A DNA stretch of 64,000 nucleotides from Corynebacterium falsenii (GTDB lineage Bacteria > Actinomycetota > Actinomycetes > Mycobacteriales > Mycobacteriaceae). The DNA lies in the NCBI GenBank assembly GCA_001054945.1, contig JVKJ01000005.1, positions 992,001 to 1,056,000 on the forward strand, written 5' to 3'. This document shows positions 47,867 through 58,218 of the stretch, piece after piece; the first letter of the stretch is position 1; each line of letters opens with the position of its first letter. Under the pieces are notes generated by a model, which was given only the letters and a program-made list of their open reading frames with translations, had not been told where the DNA came from and did not search any database. The position numbers and the translations under genes were made by a program.

Positions 47867-48787
47867 ATGGTTCACACTCCCCTTTCGGCCGCAGGGCAGA
47901 AAGCCGATATGTCCATATCTGCCATCGTGACCGTTTACCACGGCATCGCTCCGCAGGATCTCAAGGACTGTTTCACGAGCATTGCCTGGCAAACTGAGCC
48001 CGCCGAGCAGGTGGTTATCGCTGTGGATGGGCCCGTTCCGGCAGCGTTGGACGAGGTCCTGGGCACCGCAGAACGGGACCTCCCCGGGGAGGTTGTCCTG
48101 GTTCGGGGTGAGGAAAACAGGGGGTCCACCGTGGCGTCCAATATGGCCCTGGAACACGCCGACCGCGAGTGGATTGGGCGCGTGGATGCCGACGACATCC
48201 TGGCACCCGAACGCTTTGAAGTGCAGCGGCACCTCGCCCGCACCACGGGAGCGACGATTATTGGGTCCGCCCTCAAAGAATTCGACAACGATCGTCTGAA
48301 GCAGCTCCGGCGAGAACTCCCTGAAAGCGAACGCGACCTGGACCAAGGTGTACTGGACAAGGCCGTAATCGGCGTACGCAGCGCCCCAGAGACCGACCGT
48401 GACATTCGGCGAACGCTGAAGACGTCCACTCCGTTCAACCACCCTTCAGTTTTGATCCGCACCTCAAACATGAAAGAAGCCGGTGGGTATGAGGACGTGA
48501 AGTTCCTCGAAGACTATGACCTTTTCGCGCGGATGCTGTCCCAAGGGAACCGGGGGATGAATTCGCCCGAACCGCTGACGTACTTCCGGGTGGATGACTC
48601 TGTCTTTGATCGGCGATCTGCACCGGGGATGTTTGCCGCCGAAAGACAATTGCAGGAACGCCTGGTTCACTACCGGATTATCAGTAACCCCAGGGCTATA
48701 TTTAATCTTGCATTGCGCTCAATTTATCGAGCACTTCCGCGCCCACTGCTGCGATTCGCTTATGTGGTGCTTTTCCGCCAACGCTAA
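47867..48787 (+). CDS. Family 2 glycosyltransferase
   Basis: 306 residues of GT-A fold. The start SISAIVTVYHGIAPQDLKDC and IGRVDADDIL supply the nucleotide-sugar site with the DxD-type DADD motif, and FLEDYDLFARML matches the catalytic ED(Y/W) element of GT2 enzymes. No membrane segment is strong, though the C-terminus (LLRFAYVVLF) is hydrophobic. Donor and acceptor are unknown. It follows the flippase-like gene by 15 bases. An ATG at 47909 is an alternative start. Confidence 0.88.
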   Translation: MVHTPLSAAGQKADMSISAIVTVYHGIAPQDLKDCFTSIAWQTEPAEQVVIAVDGPVPAALDEVLGTAERDLPGEVVLVRGEENRGSTVASNMALEHADREWIGRVDADDILAPERFEVQRHLARTTGATIIGSALKEFDNDRLKQLRRELPESERDLDQGVLDKAVIGVRSAPETDRDIRRTLKTSTPFNHPSVLIRTSNMKEAGGYEDVKFLEDYDLFARMLSQGNRGMNSPEPLTYFRVDDSVFDRRSAPGMFAAERQLQERLVHYRIISNPRAIFNLALRSIYRALPRPLLRFAYVVLFRQR

Positions 48788-48840
48788 CCCGGGCGGCCCA
48801 GGAAGTCGTATGAGAAAAAGTTACAAGGAGAACGCCGGAC

Positions 48841-49547
48841 ATGACTCCATCCACTGACAACGTCAAGAATGATGACGTGTGGTTGGTGATCCCGTGCTAC
48901 AACGAAGGGACTGTCATTGGTGACGTGATCCGACACGCTCGGGAGACGTTCCCCAATATCGTGGCTGTCAATGACGGTTCGGCAGACAATTCTGCGGAGC
49001 AGATCCACGCCGCGGGCGCCCACCTCGTTGACCATCCGGTCAACTTGGGCCAGGGCGCGGCACTGCAGACCGGCGTGGAGTACGCCCGTTCCCAGCCAGG
49101 GGCGCAGTACTTCGTCACTTTTGATGCCGATGGGCAACACCAAGTCCACGACGTGCAGCGCATGCTGGACCGCTTGCGCACCGAACCCGTGGACATCATC
49201 ACCGGTACCCGGTTCGGCAAAAACCAGCAGCGGGCCAACGTGCCCTGGCTGAAGCGGCTGGCGTTGCAGACGGTAGTTCTCTTGTCTCCCACGACCCGCA
49301 AACTGGGCTTGTCGGACGCGCATAACGGCCTTCGGGTCTTCAACAAGCGCGTCGCGGACCAACTGAATCTCCGCATGAACGGCATGAGCCACGCCTCCGA
49401 GTTCGTGCAACTCATGGTCCGCAACAAGTGGCGGGTTTCGGAAGAACCGGTGGAGATTTTGTATACCGAATACTCCATGTCCAAGGGGCAAAGCCTCCTC
49501 AATGGCGTCAACATCGTCGCCGACGGCTTCATTGCGAGGAAACTCCC

Positions 49548-49551
<4 letters not shown>
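48841..49551 (+). CDS. Dolichyl-phosphate mannosyltransferase-like GT2
   Basis: 236 residues. VWLVIPCYNEGTVIGDVI and IVAVNDGSADNSAEQI with the TFDADGQHQVHDV DxD site are typical of DPM1/polyprenyl-phosphate glycosyltransferases. It probably loads a sugar onto a polyprenyl phosphate on the inner face of the membrane. There is no C-terminal membrane domain; the following DUF2304 protein, overlapping by 4 bases, may supply one. The pair is common in envelope polysaccharide loci. The sugar is not readable from sequence. Confidence 0.88.
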
Positions 49552-50941
<1,390 letters not shown>

Positions 50942-50975
50942 GGGTGGGGACGCCACCACCTGGCGCACCGCTGTT

Positions 50976-52253
50976 TTAGCCCTTCGGGATGTAGCGGGAA
51001 GAGAAGATGGTGGTGACGATGAGAGCCAGCACCGCCATCCCCGCGCCAGCGCCCAGCATGACTGGATAGGAAAACCAGCTGGACGCTCGGGTGAGAATCA
51101 TCGGGAAGAAGAATCCCACGTAGGTGAAGACGTAAAACACGGCGGTCAGACCGCCCAAGTCATTCGGCCCAGCGATGCGTTGGACCTCTGTGAGGCCCGT
51201 GATGAGTGCGAGGCCATAAGCGGGGCCGAGCACGGCGCCCACGAGGATCACGCCAATCACGGATGTGGTCGCGGCGGTCCACGCGGCAATCAGCATGCCG
51301 ATGATGACGAGGAGCAGAGCAGCCTGCTGGCCTCGCGCATTGTGCGGCTGAATGATTCGGTGGGCAATTTGCTGGGCACCGAAGCCAAAGGCCAGGGCCA
51401 TCGCGGTAACGAATGCTGAGAAGGCAATGGCTGGGCCAACGTGGTCCTGGGCCAGCGAGGGCATGATCGCGTAAGATACGCCGGCCGCGCCGAAGACCCA
51501 CGGGGCAATCGGCAGAACAGCCAGGAGGAAACGGGGATGCTTGGTGGAGGGCACGGCCAGGTCTGACCACAGGCTCCCCTTCACCTTGGAGTGGGCGGTT
51601 TGCCGGGTCTCTGGAATCCGTACCATTCCCATGAACGTGCCCACGGAGAGCACGATGTGGATGATGTAGGGCAATCGACCGGGGAACGGGCCCCATTCCG
51701 CCAGGAGCCCGGCAACGAGAGCGCCCACGGCGAAGCCACCGGTCAGGGCCATGGTGGCACGACGTGCTCCGGCGCCCTCTGGCGGCAACTCCTCAAATGG
51801 CGGGCTGGAGAGTTCCTTCACCCAGGAGCCACCGGCGGACATCGCGATGCCAATGGATACGCCGGAGAGGATGCGCCCGATCAGCATGGGTAACTCCGTC
51901 GTCTCGCCGACGGCGATTAGCGTGGAGCCGACGAGGCCGATGATCGGGGCAGGTAGCATCACGACCTTGCGTCCAAAGCGGTCGGACAGCGGCCCCGAGA
52001 TGAGCAGCGAGATCGCGATGCCCGCGGCGTAGCTGGCCAGCATGGCGTCCACGAAAACGGGAGGGAACACGTTTTCTTCGCGATAAAAGACCATCATCGG
52101 GGTGAACTCATTGCCTCCCCACGCGACGGCAAAGACCGCCAGAGCTACAGTGAGCCACGCTCGCCGAGTCCCCGCGTATGTGTTTCGCCGCTTCGGCGAT
52201 GCACCCCTCCGAGCTGTGCCTTCTTGCGCATTGTCTGAAGAAGTATCGCTCAT
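50976..52253 (-). CDS. Major facilitator superfamily transporter
   Basis: 425 residues with about 12 membrane segments. The intracellular loop between helices 2 and 3 has GPLSDRFGRKVVMLP, the conserved MFS motif, and RILSGVSIGIAMSAGG follows. The substrate is unknown; such genes are often drug or organic-anion exporters. The promoter region before the ATG contains ATACATATTAT, a short A/T-rich near-palindrome 5-15 bases upstream, which may be the -10 region or an operator. It diverges from the acyl-CoA dehydrogenase gene over 177 bases. Confidence 0.86.
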   Translation of the reverse strand: MSDTSSDNAQEGTARRGASPKRRNTYAGTRRAWLTVALAVFAVAWGGNEFTPMMVFYREENVFPPVFVDAMLASYAAGIAISLLISGPLSDRFGRKVVMLPAPIIGLVGSTLIAVGETTELPMLIGRILSGVSIGIAMSAGGSWVKELSSPPFEELPPEGAGARRATMALTGGFAVGALVAGLLAEWGPFPGRLPYIIHIVLSVGTFMGMVRIPETRQTAHSKVKGSLWSDLAVPSTKHPRFLLAVLPIAPWVFGAAGVSYAIMPSLAQDHVGPAIAFSAFVTAMALAFGFGAQQIAHRIIQPHNARGQQAALLLVIIGMLIAAWTAATTSVIGVILVGAVLGPAYGLALITGLTEVQRIAGPNDLGGLTAVFYVFTYVGFFFPMILTRASSWFSYPVMLGAGAGMAVLALIVTTIFSSRYIPKG

Positions 52254-52430
52254 TTAATACATATTATGTGGCGCCCAGGTCCATACAAATCAGTTTCGCA
52301 ATTTCGGTCCGCCATTGTCTCCTCATCTAATGCCACTGCCCGCGGGCGGCGGCGGGCGGGCGAGGGTTCGATTATCCCTTAATCCTCGCAATCAGTGTGA
52401 CCGAGAACACATCCCCGGTAGGGTGGTTCT

Positions 52431-54572
52431 ATGTCTATCACCAATAACCCGACCGGCTCCCAGCCCACCGGGGCAAAAACGGCAGACGCACACGAGACTC
52501 AAGCAGATTCCACAACACGTGGCTTTCCCGGACGCAGCCCGAAGCGCCGCGATGCTGGCCCCGACCTCCTGACATCCACCGATGTTGACCCATCCGTGGC
52601 ACGGGAACTCCAGGAAGTCCTGGACGGCAACTTTCCGCAAGCGCGCGCCCGCATTCGCGAAAGTCTGGCCAGCGGGGATATGCGCCCACGCTATGATCTC
52701 AGCCTCGACGACGCCCGTCAGCACACCACGGGGCAGCTGGATCAGGTTCTCGCGTCCAAACTTCCCTTCGGCGCGTTTCGCAAGGACCAGGGCGGCACGG
52801 GCGAGACCGGTGAGACCCTGACATCAATCGAGATGCTCGGCCATGCCGACCTCTCACTCATGGTGAAAGCTGGGGTGCAGTGGGGTCTGTTCGGCGGCGC
52901 GGTGGGGAACCTTGGCACTGAGCGCCACCAGGACCTCGTCCGCGACCTCATCAACCTGGATGCCTTAGGTTGTTTTGCCATGACCGAGCGCGGCCACGGT
53001 TCTGACGTCCAAAATCTGGAAACGACGGCCACCTACGATCCCGAGGCGCAGGAATTCGTCCTCAACTCACCCACCGCATCCTCCGAGAAGTGGTACATCG
53101 GCAATGCCGCTCGCGATGGCCGGTTCGCGGCCGTGTTCTGCCAGCTGTACACCCCAGACCAGGAGGAATCCCACGGCGTGCACTGCATTGTGGCGCGGAT
53201 CCGCGAGGACGACGGTGGCCCAGTCGACGGCGTGCGAATCGGCGACCACGGTTACAAGGGGGGCCTGCGCGGTGTGGACAATGGCACGATCATGTTCGAT
53301 CAGCTACGCGTACCGCGGGTGAACCTGCTCAACCGCTTCGCGGATGTATCCGAGGACGGCACGTATTCTTCGCCCATCGAGAGCGATAACGCACGTTTCT
53401 TCACCATGTTGGGCGCGCTGGTACGCGGGCGCGTGACCGTCGGCGCGGCAGCCGGAGCGGCGGCGCGGACTTCCCTGGACATTGCGGTGAAGTACGCGAA
53501 TCTGCGCCGCCAATTCCGCCCGGATGACTCCCTGCCAGAGAAGCGGCTGATTGAACACCGCCAGCATCGGCTGCGACTCATTCCCCGGGTGGCGCGTGCC
53601 TATGCGCTCCAGTTCGCGACCAACAACCTGATTAAGCGCCTCCACGACCTCGAGGCGTTGGAGCTCGACCGGACGAATCTCACCGACGAGCAGGCCGCCG
53701 ACCAGCGCGAGGTCGAGGCCCACGCTGCGGCACTGAAGGCAGCGAACACTGCCCACGCCACCGATGCAATTCAAGAGGCGCGCGAAGCATGCGGCGGCTA
53801 TGGCTACATGGCTAACAATTTGCTGACCACCATGAAGGCCGATTCGGACGTCTTCACCACCTTCGAGGGCGACAACGTCGTGATGATGCAGTTGGCCGCG
53901 AAGGAGCTGATGACGGGTTTCGCGAAGGAGCTCGGCGGGCTGAATTCCATGGAGATGGTCCGGTTCGGCCTAGATAACTTCAGCACCCTGCTGCGCCGTC
54001 GCACGGCCGCGGACAAGCTCATTCAGAACTTGGTGGATACGTTCACGGATCACGAGGAATCTTCTCTCTTTGACCCCGGTAATCAGATCAAGCTCCTGAC
54101 CGAGCGGGAGGACCGCCTGATGGTGTCGCTAGGCCGCCGCCTGCGGAAGGCTAAGGATGAGCCGGTCGAGGAGGCCGCCCGGATCGTGGACCAGGCCCAG
54201 GATCACCTCCTGGCTGTGGGTTGGGCTCATGTCGATCGGATCCTCCTCGAGGCATTGCTGGACGCCGAATCGAAGCTGGATTCCGAGCAGGCCCGGGATG
54301 TAATGGAGCAGGTTCGCGACGTGTACTTCCTCGACCTCATCGTTAAGAACGCCTCGTGGTACCTGGAGCAGAATCTGCTGTCGGGGCAGCGCACCAAGGC
54401 TGCTCGGGCCGCGCTGAACGACCTCGTCGACTCGCTCGCCCCCTGGTCCGAAGTCCTGGTCGATGCCTTCGGCGTCCCCAAGGAGATTACGGACGTCGAG
54501 TTGCTCCAACCTTATGAGGACATGGTCCCGAAGGCAGTCTCGAATCCCGCCGCGGGCCAGAAGGGTCAGTAA
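52431..54572 (+). CDS. Acyl-CoA dehydrogenase/oxidase-type enzyme
   Basis: 713 residues, longer than usual dehydrogenases and like the acyl-CoA oxidase (ACOX) type. FAD/substrate blocks include CFAMTERGHGSDVQNLETTA, SSEKWYIGNAARDG and the arginine-rich ANLRRQFRPDD; EACGGYGYMANN with TTFEGDNVVMMQ is the expected C-terminal FAD/catalytic region. It would oxidise long-chain acyl-CoA in beta-oxidation. The N-terminal 45 residues are low complexity. With fadD, it suits growth on host lipids. A terminator follows. Confidence 0.9.
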   Translation: MSITNNPTGSQPTGAKTADAHETQADSTTRGFPGRSPKRRDAGPDLLTSTDVDPSVARELQEVLDGNFPQARARIRESLASGDMRPRYDLSLDDARQHTTGQLDQVLASKLPFGAFRKDQGGTGETGETLTSIEMLGHADLSLMVKAGVQWGLFGGAVGNLGTERHQDLVRDLINLDALGCFAMTERGHGSDVQNLETTATYDPEAQEFVLNSPTASSEKWYIGNAARDGRFAAVFCQLYTPDQEESHGVHCIVARIREDDGGPVDGVRIGDHGYKGGLRGVDNGTIMFDQLRVPRVNLLNRFADVSEDGTYSSPIESDNARFFTMLGALVRGRVTVGAAAGAAARTSLDIAVKYANLRRQFRPDDSLPEKRLIEHRQHRLRLIPRVARAYALQFATNNLIKRLHDLEALELDRTNLTDEQAADQREVEAHAAALKAANTAHATDAIQEAREACGGYGYMANNLLTTMKADSDVFTTFEGDNVVMMQLAAKELMTGFAKELGGLNSMEMVRFGLDNFSTLLRRRTAADKLIQNLVDTFTDHEESSLFDPGNQIKLLTEREDRLMVSLGRRLRKAKDEPVEEAARIVDQAQDHLLAVGWAHVDRILLEALLDAESKLDSEQARDVMEQVRDVYFLDLIVKNASWYLEQNLLSGQRTKAARAALNDLVDSLAPWSEVLVDAFGVPKEITDVELLQPYEDMVPKAVSNPAAGQKGQ

Positions 54573-54607
54573 GGCAGAAGAGCCGCCGAAGACGACACCC
54601 TGATAAG

Positions 54608-54638
54608 CACCCTGAATTATCTGATTCAGGGTGTTTTT
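54608..54638 (+). terminator. Intrinsic terminator after the acyl-CoA dehydrogenase gene
   Basis: CACCCTGAAT (54608-54617) and ATTCAGGGTG (54624-54633) pair perfectly with a 6-base loop, followed by TTTTT. Confidence 0.92.
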
Positions 54639-54692
54639 CCATGTGAGGCGCTCTTAAGCTGGACTCATCACAGATCACAGAAAGGATCACCG

Positions 54693-54971
54693 ATGAGCGA
54701 GCACTTCTCTCCATACGAATCCCCCAAAGGTCCGTTTCCAGCCAACGAATCCCGCGTGAACCCTTACCAGTCCTCTCCGCAACAGTCTCCACGATGGCTG
54801 GCACGTAGCGTGACCGATCGGTGGCTGGGCGGCGTGTGTGGTGGAATCGCGAACTATATGAATGTCTCCCCAGGATTAGTTCGCCTGCTCTTCGTGCTGA
54901 GCGTTATCCTCCCCGGCCCCCAATTCCTGCTGTATATCCTGGCGTGGATCTTCCTCCCCAAAGAGATTTAA
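54693..54971 (+). CDS. PspC-domain membrane protein
   Basis: 92 residues. After a hydrophilic Pro/Ser-rich N-terminus (1-35) comes SVTDRWLGGVCGGIANYMNV, the PspC signature, then a membrane helix (about 62-85) and the ending LPKEI. PspC proteins belong to envelope-stress responses in other bacteria. No other psp gene is adjacent. AAAGGATC lies 5 bases before the ATG. The gene is monocistronic between terminators. Confidence 0.88.
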   Translation: MSEHFSPYESPKGPFPANESRVNPYQSSPQQSPRWLARSVTDRWLGGVCGGIANYMNVSPGLVRLLFVLSVILPGPQFLLYILAWIFLPKEI

Positions 54972-55072
54972 GCGGGCCTTAAAAGCCAAGAGTGATCAGC
55001 AGCGCTTTTGAGCGAGGATGGTTGCTACCGGGGTGGAGCTCTTCAAAAACGTCCTTATCCTCGGACGCACAA

Positions 55073-55114
55073 AAATCCCCGCTCTCCTGTGCTGAACACA
55101 GGGAGCGGGGATTT
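55073..55114 (-). terminator. Long terminator of the small acidic peptide gene
   Basis: AAATCCCCGCTC (55073-55084) pairs with GAGCGGGGATTT (55103-55114), extended inward by CCTGTG/CACAGG; on the minus strand it ends in TTTTTG. It starts 29 bases beyond the stop codon. Confidence 0.9.
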
Positions 55115-55142
55115 CACCCACGTCTCAAAAGTGAGGCGTTGA

Positions 55143-55346
55143 TTAGTTGGAGGCACCCTCGGTGGTCTCCTCAGCGCCGGAAGCGTCCTGGGAGGAGCCC
55201 AGGTCGGAGAGGGAGGACAGGGCGTCGGAGTTGTTGGAAGCGCTGTCAGCGCTGTCGCTCTCGGAGCCGTTCACAGCGTTGGAGATAGCCTCGATCAGGT
55301 GAGCGATTGGCTCGATGATGTTGGAGAAGTCTTCTGCGGAACCCAT
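55143..55346 (-). CDS. Small acidic porin-like peptide (candidate)
   Basis: 67 residues beginning MGSAEDFSNIIEPIAHLIEA, then a Ser/Asp/Asn/Glu-rich tail with only one Lys/Arg-free stretch, no signal peptide and no cysteine. Strongly acidic, with one amphipathic helix (about 5-27) having hydrophobic residues on one side. In these traits it resembles PorA/PorH-type mycomembrane channel peptides of corynebacteria, which are short, acidic and lack signal peptides. AAAGG lies 7 bases before the ATG, and the terminator is strong, so it should be well expressed. The porin label is inference; no homologous motif is certain. Confidence 0.6.
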   Translation of the reverse strand: MGSAEDFSNIIEPIAHLIEAISNAVNGSESDSADSASNNSDALSSLSDLGSSQDASGAEETTEGASN

Positions 55347-55376
55347 TGTGAAACCTTTCGTGAGGGGAAAGTGCAA

Positions 55377-55797
55377 TTTCGACGTTGGTCACGATGAGCG
55401 CCAGCGGCGCGTCGTGTCGTCAACGGGTTCCATACAAACACAGCCCATCGGGGTTGTCACCCATTTTCGAACCACATTTATTGTCAAAATAATGCGCTCG
55501 CGGTGCCAATTCTTTTTCTATCAGCATTTACACAGGCGCACGAAAGGTTGCAGACATTTTTGCAGGCGTCCGGAATAATAGGTTCATACCCGGCATTTCT
55601 CTCGAACCTGAAAATCGAATCTCAGGCGCAGTTTACTTCCTGGTCACTTGAACACACCCGGGACCTTAATGCATGTCCAGGAAAACTCTTTTCGCTTCGG
55701 GGGTATACCTCGGGGGTGCTGTGGGCACGGTACACCAATCTCAACGGCACACCGATCTAATTAGCCTCTGTGGATGAGGTTCGTTCACTACGAGATA
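55377..55797. other. Gene-free AT-richer interval
   Basis: About 420 bases, AT-rich compared with neighbours, holding the promoter of the small acidic peptide (minus). CGGGGGTATACCTCGGGGGT (55698-55717) contains the palindrome GGTATACC between two CGGGGGT copies. A short open frame (55503-55760) has no ribosome site and no family likeness. No RNA gene recognised. Confidence 0.4.
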
Positions 55798-56763
55798 ATG
55801 CCCACCATGGAATCGATCATCACCGTGGCAGCTGTCGCGATCACAGACCGCAATGGCCGGATCCTGACCGTTCGAAAGAAAGGCACGCAGCTGTTCCAAT
55901 TCCCTGGTGGAAAGCCCGAACCTGGTGAAAGCATGCTCACAGCGGCGTGCCGCGAGGTCACCGAAGAGATTGGGCTGCACCTGCGACGAGATCATCTGCA
56001 TTACCTCGGGAGGTTCGACGCTCCGGCCGCCAACGAAGCGAATCACGTCGTCCGCGCGACTGTCTTTACCTACCCGGCAGAGTTCATCGCGCCAGAGAAC
56101 CTTCCTCGGGATGGGTCGCGAGAGGCGAGAGCAGAGATCGCTGAGGTCTGGTGGGCTTCGGCCAATCTCGAGCCCGCTGGCGACCGGAAGGAGTTGGCGC
56201 CGCTTCTATGTGACAGGGTGTTTCCCGCTATGGCAGTGGCGTCCACAATGTCCTACCCGGCGCACCTGCGAGGCACAACACAGAGCCCCGCCCCGCGTGA
56301 GGATCTGAGTGGTTTTCACCGCACATGCCACACCGTGACTCGAAGCTTTTCCAGCCGCGAGGAGGCCGAGCGCGCGCTCAGGAGAGCTTCGCGGCGCCTG
56401 CTCACCGGGGAGGTGCATCGCGCGGCGGGCGCGCCGATAACTCCAGGTGGGAGGATGCAGGCCGGCGACCGAGTCACTATTCAGGCTGGGGGTTTTCGAG
56501 CGCCATGTCTAGTTTTGGACGCCACCGAGTTATCGCACGGCGCGTCCCTCATGTATGGAACGCTTCCCGGGCACCCATTGAGCGGGGAGGAGCTTTTCGA
56601 GATGGAGGTGCAGCGAAAAGAAGACGCCTCCGAATGTGTGCTGCACGCAAGCGTGCGGGCCGTATCGCGAGCCGGAACTTGGTACACGATGATCGGCGGG
56701 CCGGTGGTCCGGGCGGTGCAGCGCTGGATGGCTGCGCGGTACGCCCAGGCGATGTTGGAGTGA
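55798..56763 (+). CDS. Nudix hydrolase fused to a DUF1990 domain
   Basis: About 321 residues. The N-terminal half (about 5-140) is a Nudix hydrolase: GGKPEPGESMLTAACREVTEEIG is the catalytic box, GX5EX7REUXEEXGU, with QFPGG before it. The C-terminal half (about 170-321) matches DUF1990 in pattern: LLTGEVHRAAGAPI, then GASLMYGTLPGHPLSGEELF and GGPVVRAVQRWMAARYAQAM. The Nudix part would hydrolyse a nucleoside-diphosphate-linked substrate; DUF1990 has no known activity. ATG at 55798 or 55807 are both possible; 55774 lacks support. Convergent with rpf. Confidence 0.82.
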   Translation: MPTMESIITVAAVAITDRNGRILTVRKKGTQLFQFPGGKPEPGESMLTAACREVTEEIGLHLRRDHLHYLGRFDAPAANEANHVVRATVFTYPAEFIAPENLPRDGSREARAEIAEVWWASANLEPAGDRKELAPLLCDRVFPAMAVASTMSYPAHLRGTTQSPAPREDLSGFHRTCHTVTRSFSSREEAERALRRASRRLLTGEVHRAAGAPITPGGRMQAGDRVTIQAGGFRAPCLVLDATELSHGASLMYGTLPGHPLSGEELFEMEVQRKEDASECVLHASVRAVSRAGTWYTMIGGPVVRAVQRWMAARYAQAMLE

Positions 56764-56806
56764 GGGGTGTGTCTTAGCGGCCCACATCGGACTGCCGAGA
56801 AGGCAT

Positions 56807-56838
56807 GAAAATCCCGCCACCCGGGAGGGGTGACGGGG
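56807..56838 (-). terminator. Terminator of rpf
   Basis: CCCG-C-CACCC (56813-56822) pairs with GGGTG-A-CGGG (56828-56837) with one mismatch; on the minus strand it is followed by ATTTTCATG. It lies about 90 bases beyond the rpf stop. Confidence 0.65.
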
Positions 56839-56924
56839 AGGTCGTGTGTAGTCCTCGACCTATTTAAGAACTACTCCCGCATGGGGAGGGTGAGGAGGCG
56901 CCTCGGACGGCGCGCCTTCAGGAA

Positions 56925-57251
<327 letters not shown>

Positions 57252-57358
57252 TTACTCTGTGTCCTTTCAGTCGAGAGTCGTTCAGACGAGACTGGGTCGC
57301 TTTCCGGTCGAGAGGAGCCCGACCGAAGGCGAGTGTTCCAGTTCCCGCGCCACGTTCC

Positions 57359-57391
57359 GTGACTGTCACAGTGGGTGTCACAGTGAGTGAC
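57359..57391. promoter_or_regulatory. GTCAC/GTGAC half-site cluster upstream of rpf
   Basis: GTGAC (57359), GTCAC (57365), GTCAC (57377) and GTGAC (57387) are packed in 33 bases; GTCACAGTG occurs twice with a 12-base period. This lies 108-140 bases before the rpf start. It could bind MtrA (GT-AC direct repeats), a GlxR dimer or another regulator. Confidence 0.5.
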
Positions 57392-58090
57392 ATGAGTCTT
57401 GCTGAACTGCGATGGGCAAGACGCTACCAACCAAGCAAGCGTTACCCAAACGTGATCAAGTGCAATTTTCTTGATCTGTCACCTTCTGAACCTTGAGCGA
57501 GTCACCTCCCCTTGACCTGGCAGTTTCCTGACTTTTCCGGTGTGCGCAGGGGAAACTTCGGATCGGTTCCTGTGGTTTCAGGTTGATAACAACGCTCCCA
57601 TGGCGATCGAGAAAATTTTTAAAATTTTTCTCGCGGGCGGGGTTTTGGGCGCCGTTGGGAGGGGGTTCGGGTCATTTTGGGGACGCCAACCCGAGTCAGT
57701 TCAGCCCCCACGTTCCATACAACAGCCCCATTGCCCCCCCTTCACTCACACTCTGTTTCATGTGGCCGCCCAACTGCCCCCTTCAGCCACACCCTCACCG
57801 GTGGTTCTAACTTGCGGCAGCAGATGTCGATTTTTCGCCGAAAATCGACATCAAACGCCGCAACTTCGGAATATCAGGCCCCTAACAAGAGGCTCGCACC
57901 CCGGACATGGCGCTCCACAGGTGAATGAGAACGGGCAGGTGGCAATTCAGCGTGGGTCGAGGTGCGCGGTTTGTGAGTTAATGAAGCCAGGCCAGCAATG
58001 AAATGAAGAAGGTCTAGGTCAGCAGATCATAGAAGGCGACGGATAGCGGACTGAGAGCGGACCGAAAACAGTAAGCCTTTACCGAAACGA
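57392..58090. other. Gene-free interval between rpf and tRNA-Thr
   Basis: About 700 bases with two open frames that have no ribosome site or family likeness. It holds one dispersed GGGACGCCA motif (57680-57688, extended ATTTTGGGGACGCCAA), the 58-bp repeat at 57809, and A/T-rich tracts near 57610 (AAAATTTTTAAAATTTTT). Confidence 0.45.
57809..57866. repeat. 58-bp structured repeat, second copy
   Basis: AACTTGCGGC (57809-57818) and GCCGCAACTT (57857-57866) are outer arms with one mismatch, enclosing an 11-bp hairpin ATGTCGATTTT/AAAATCGACAT (57824-57851). CAAACGCCGCAA (57852-57863) matches the repeat at 7285, 7314 and 7341. The span is exactly that of the 7242-7299 copy. Confidence 0.75.
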
Positions 58091-58130
58091 GTAAAGCCCC
58101 TCCCCCGATTCACGGGAAAAGGGCTTTTAC
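58091..58130 (-). terminator. Terminator after tRNA-Thr
   Basis: TAAAGCCC (58092-58099) pairs with GGGCTTTTA (58121-58129) around a 21-base loop containing CCCCGATTCACGGG; on the minus strand it ends TTTACTCGTTT. It lies just downstream of the tRNA. Confidence 0.65.
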
Positions 58131-58142
58131 CTGGTATTTTAA

Positions 58143-58218
58143 TGGAGCCGCTTGCGAGAATCGAACTCGCGACCTTTTCATTACGAGTGAAACGCTCTGC
58201 CGACTGAGCTAAAGCGGC
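58143..58218 (-). tRNA. tRNA-Thr (anticodon CGT), CCA encoded
   Basis: Read on the minus strand: acceptor GCCGCTT/AAGCGGC, D-arm GCTCAGTCGGCAGAGC, anticodon stem TTTCA/TGAAA around loop CTCGTAA (anticodon CGT), and T-arm GCGAGTTCGATTCTCGC. The 3' CCA is in the DNA. It decodes ACG threonine codons. A terminator follows. The 58219-58500 stretch next to it has no gene I can support. Confidence 0.95.

Noticed and set aside
55698..55717. CsoR-like site CGGGGGTATACCTCGGGGGT
   Set aside because: GGTATACC is palindromic but the G-tracts are direct, not inverted, and no metal gene is near.
55503..55760. 85-codon open frame, plus strand
   Set aside because: No ribosome site, no family likeness and a composition like the intergenic DNA around it.
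57540..58001. 153-codon open frame between rpf and tRNA-Thr
   Set aside because: It crosses the 58-bp structured repeat and an A/T tract, and has no ribosome site.
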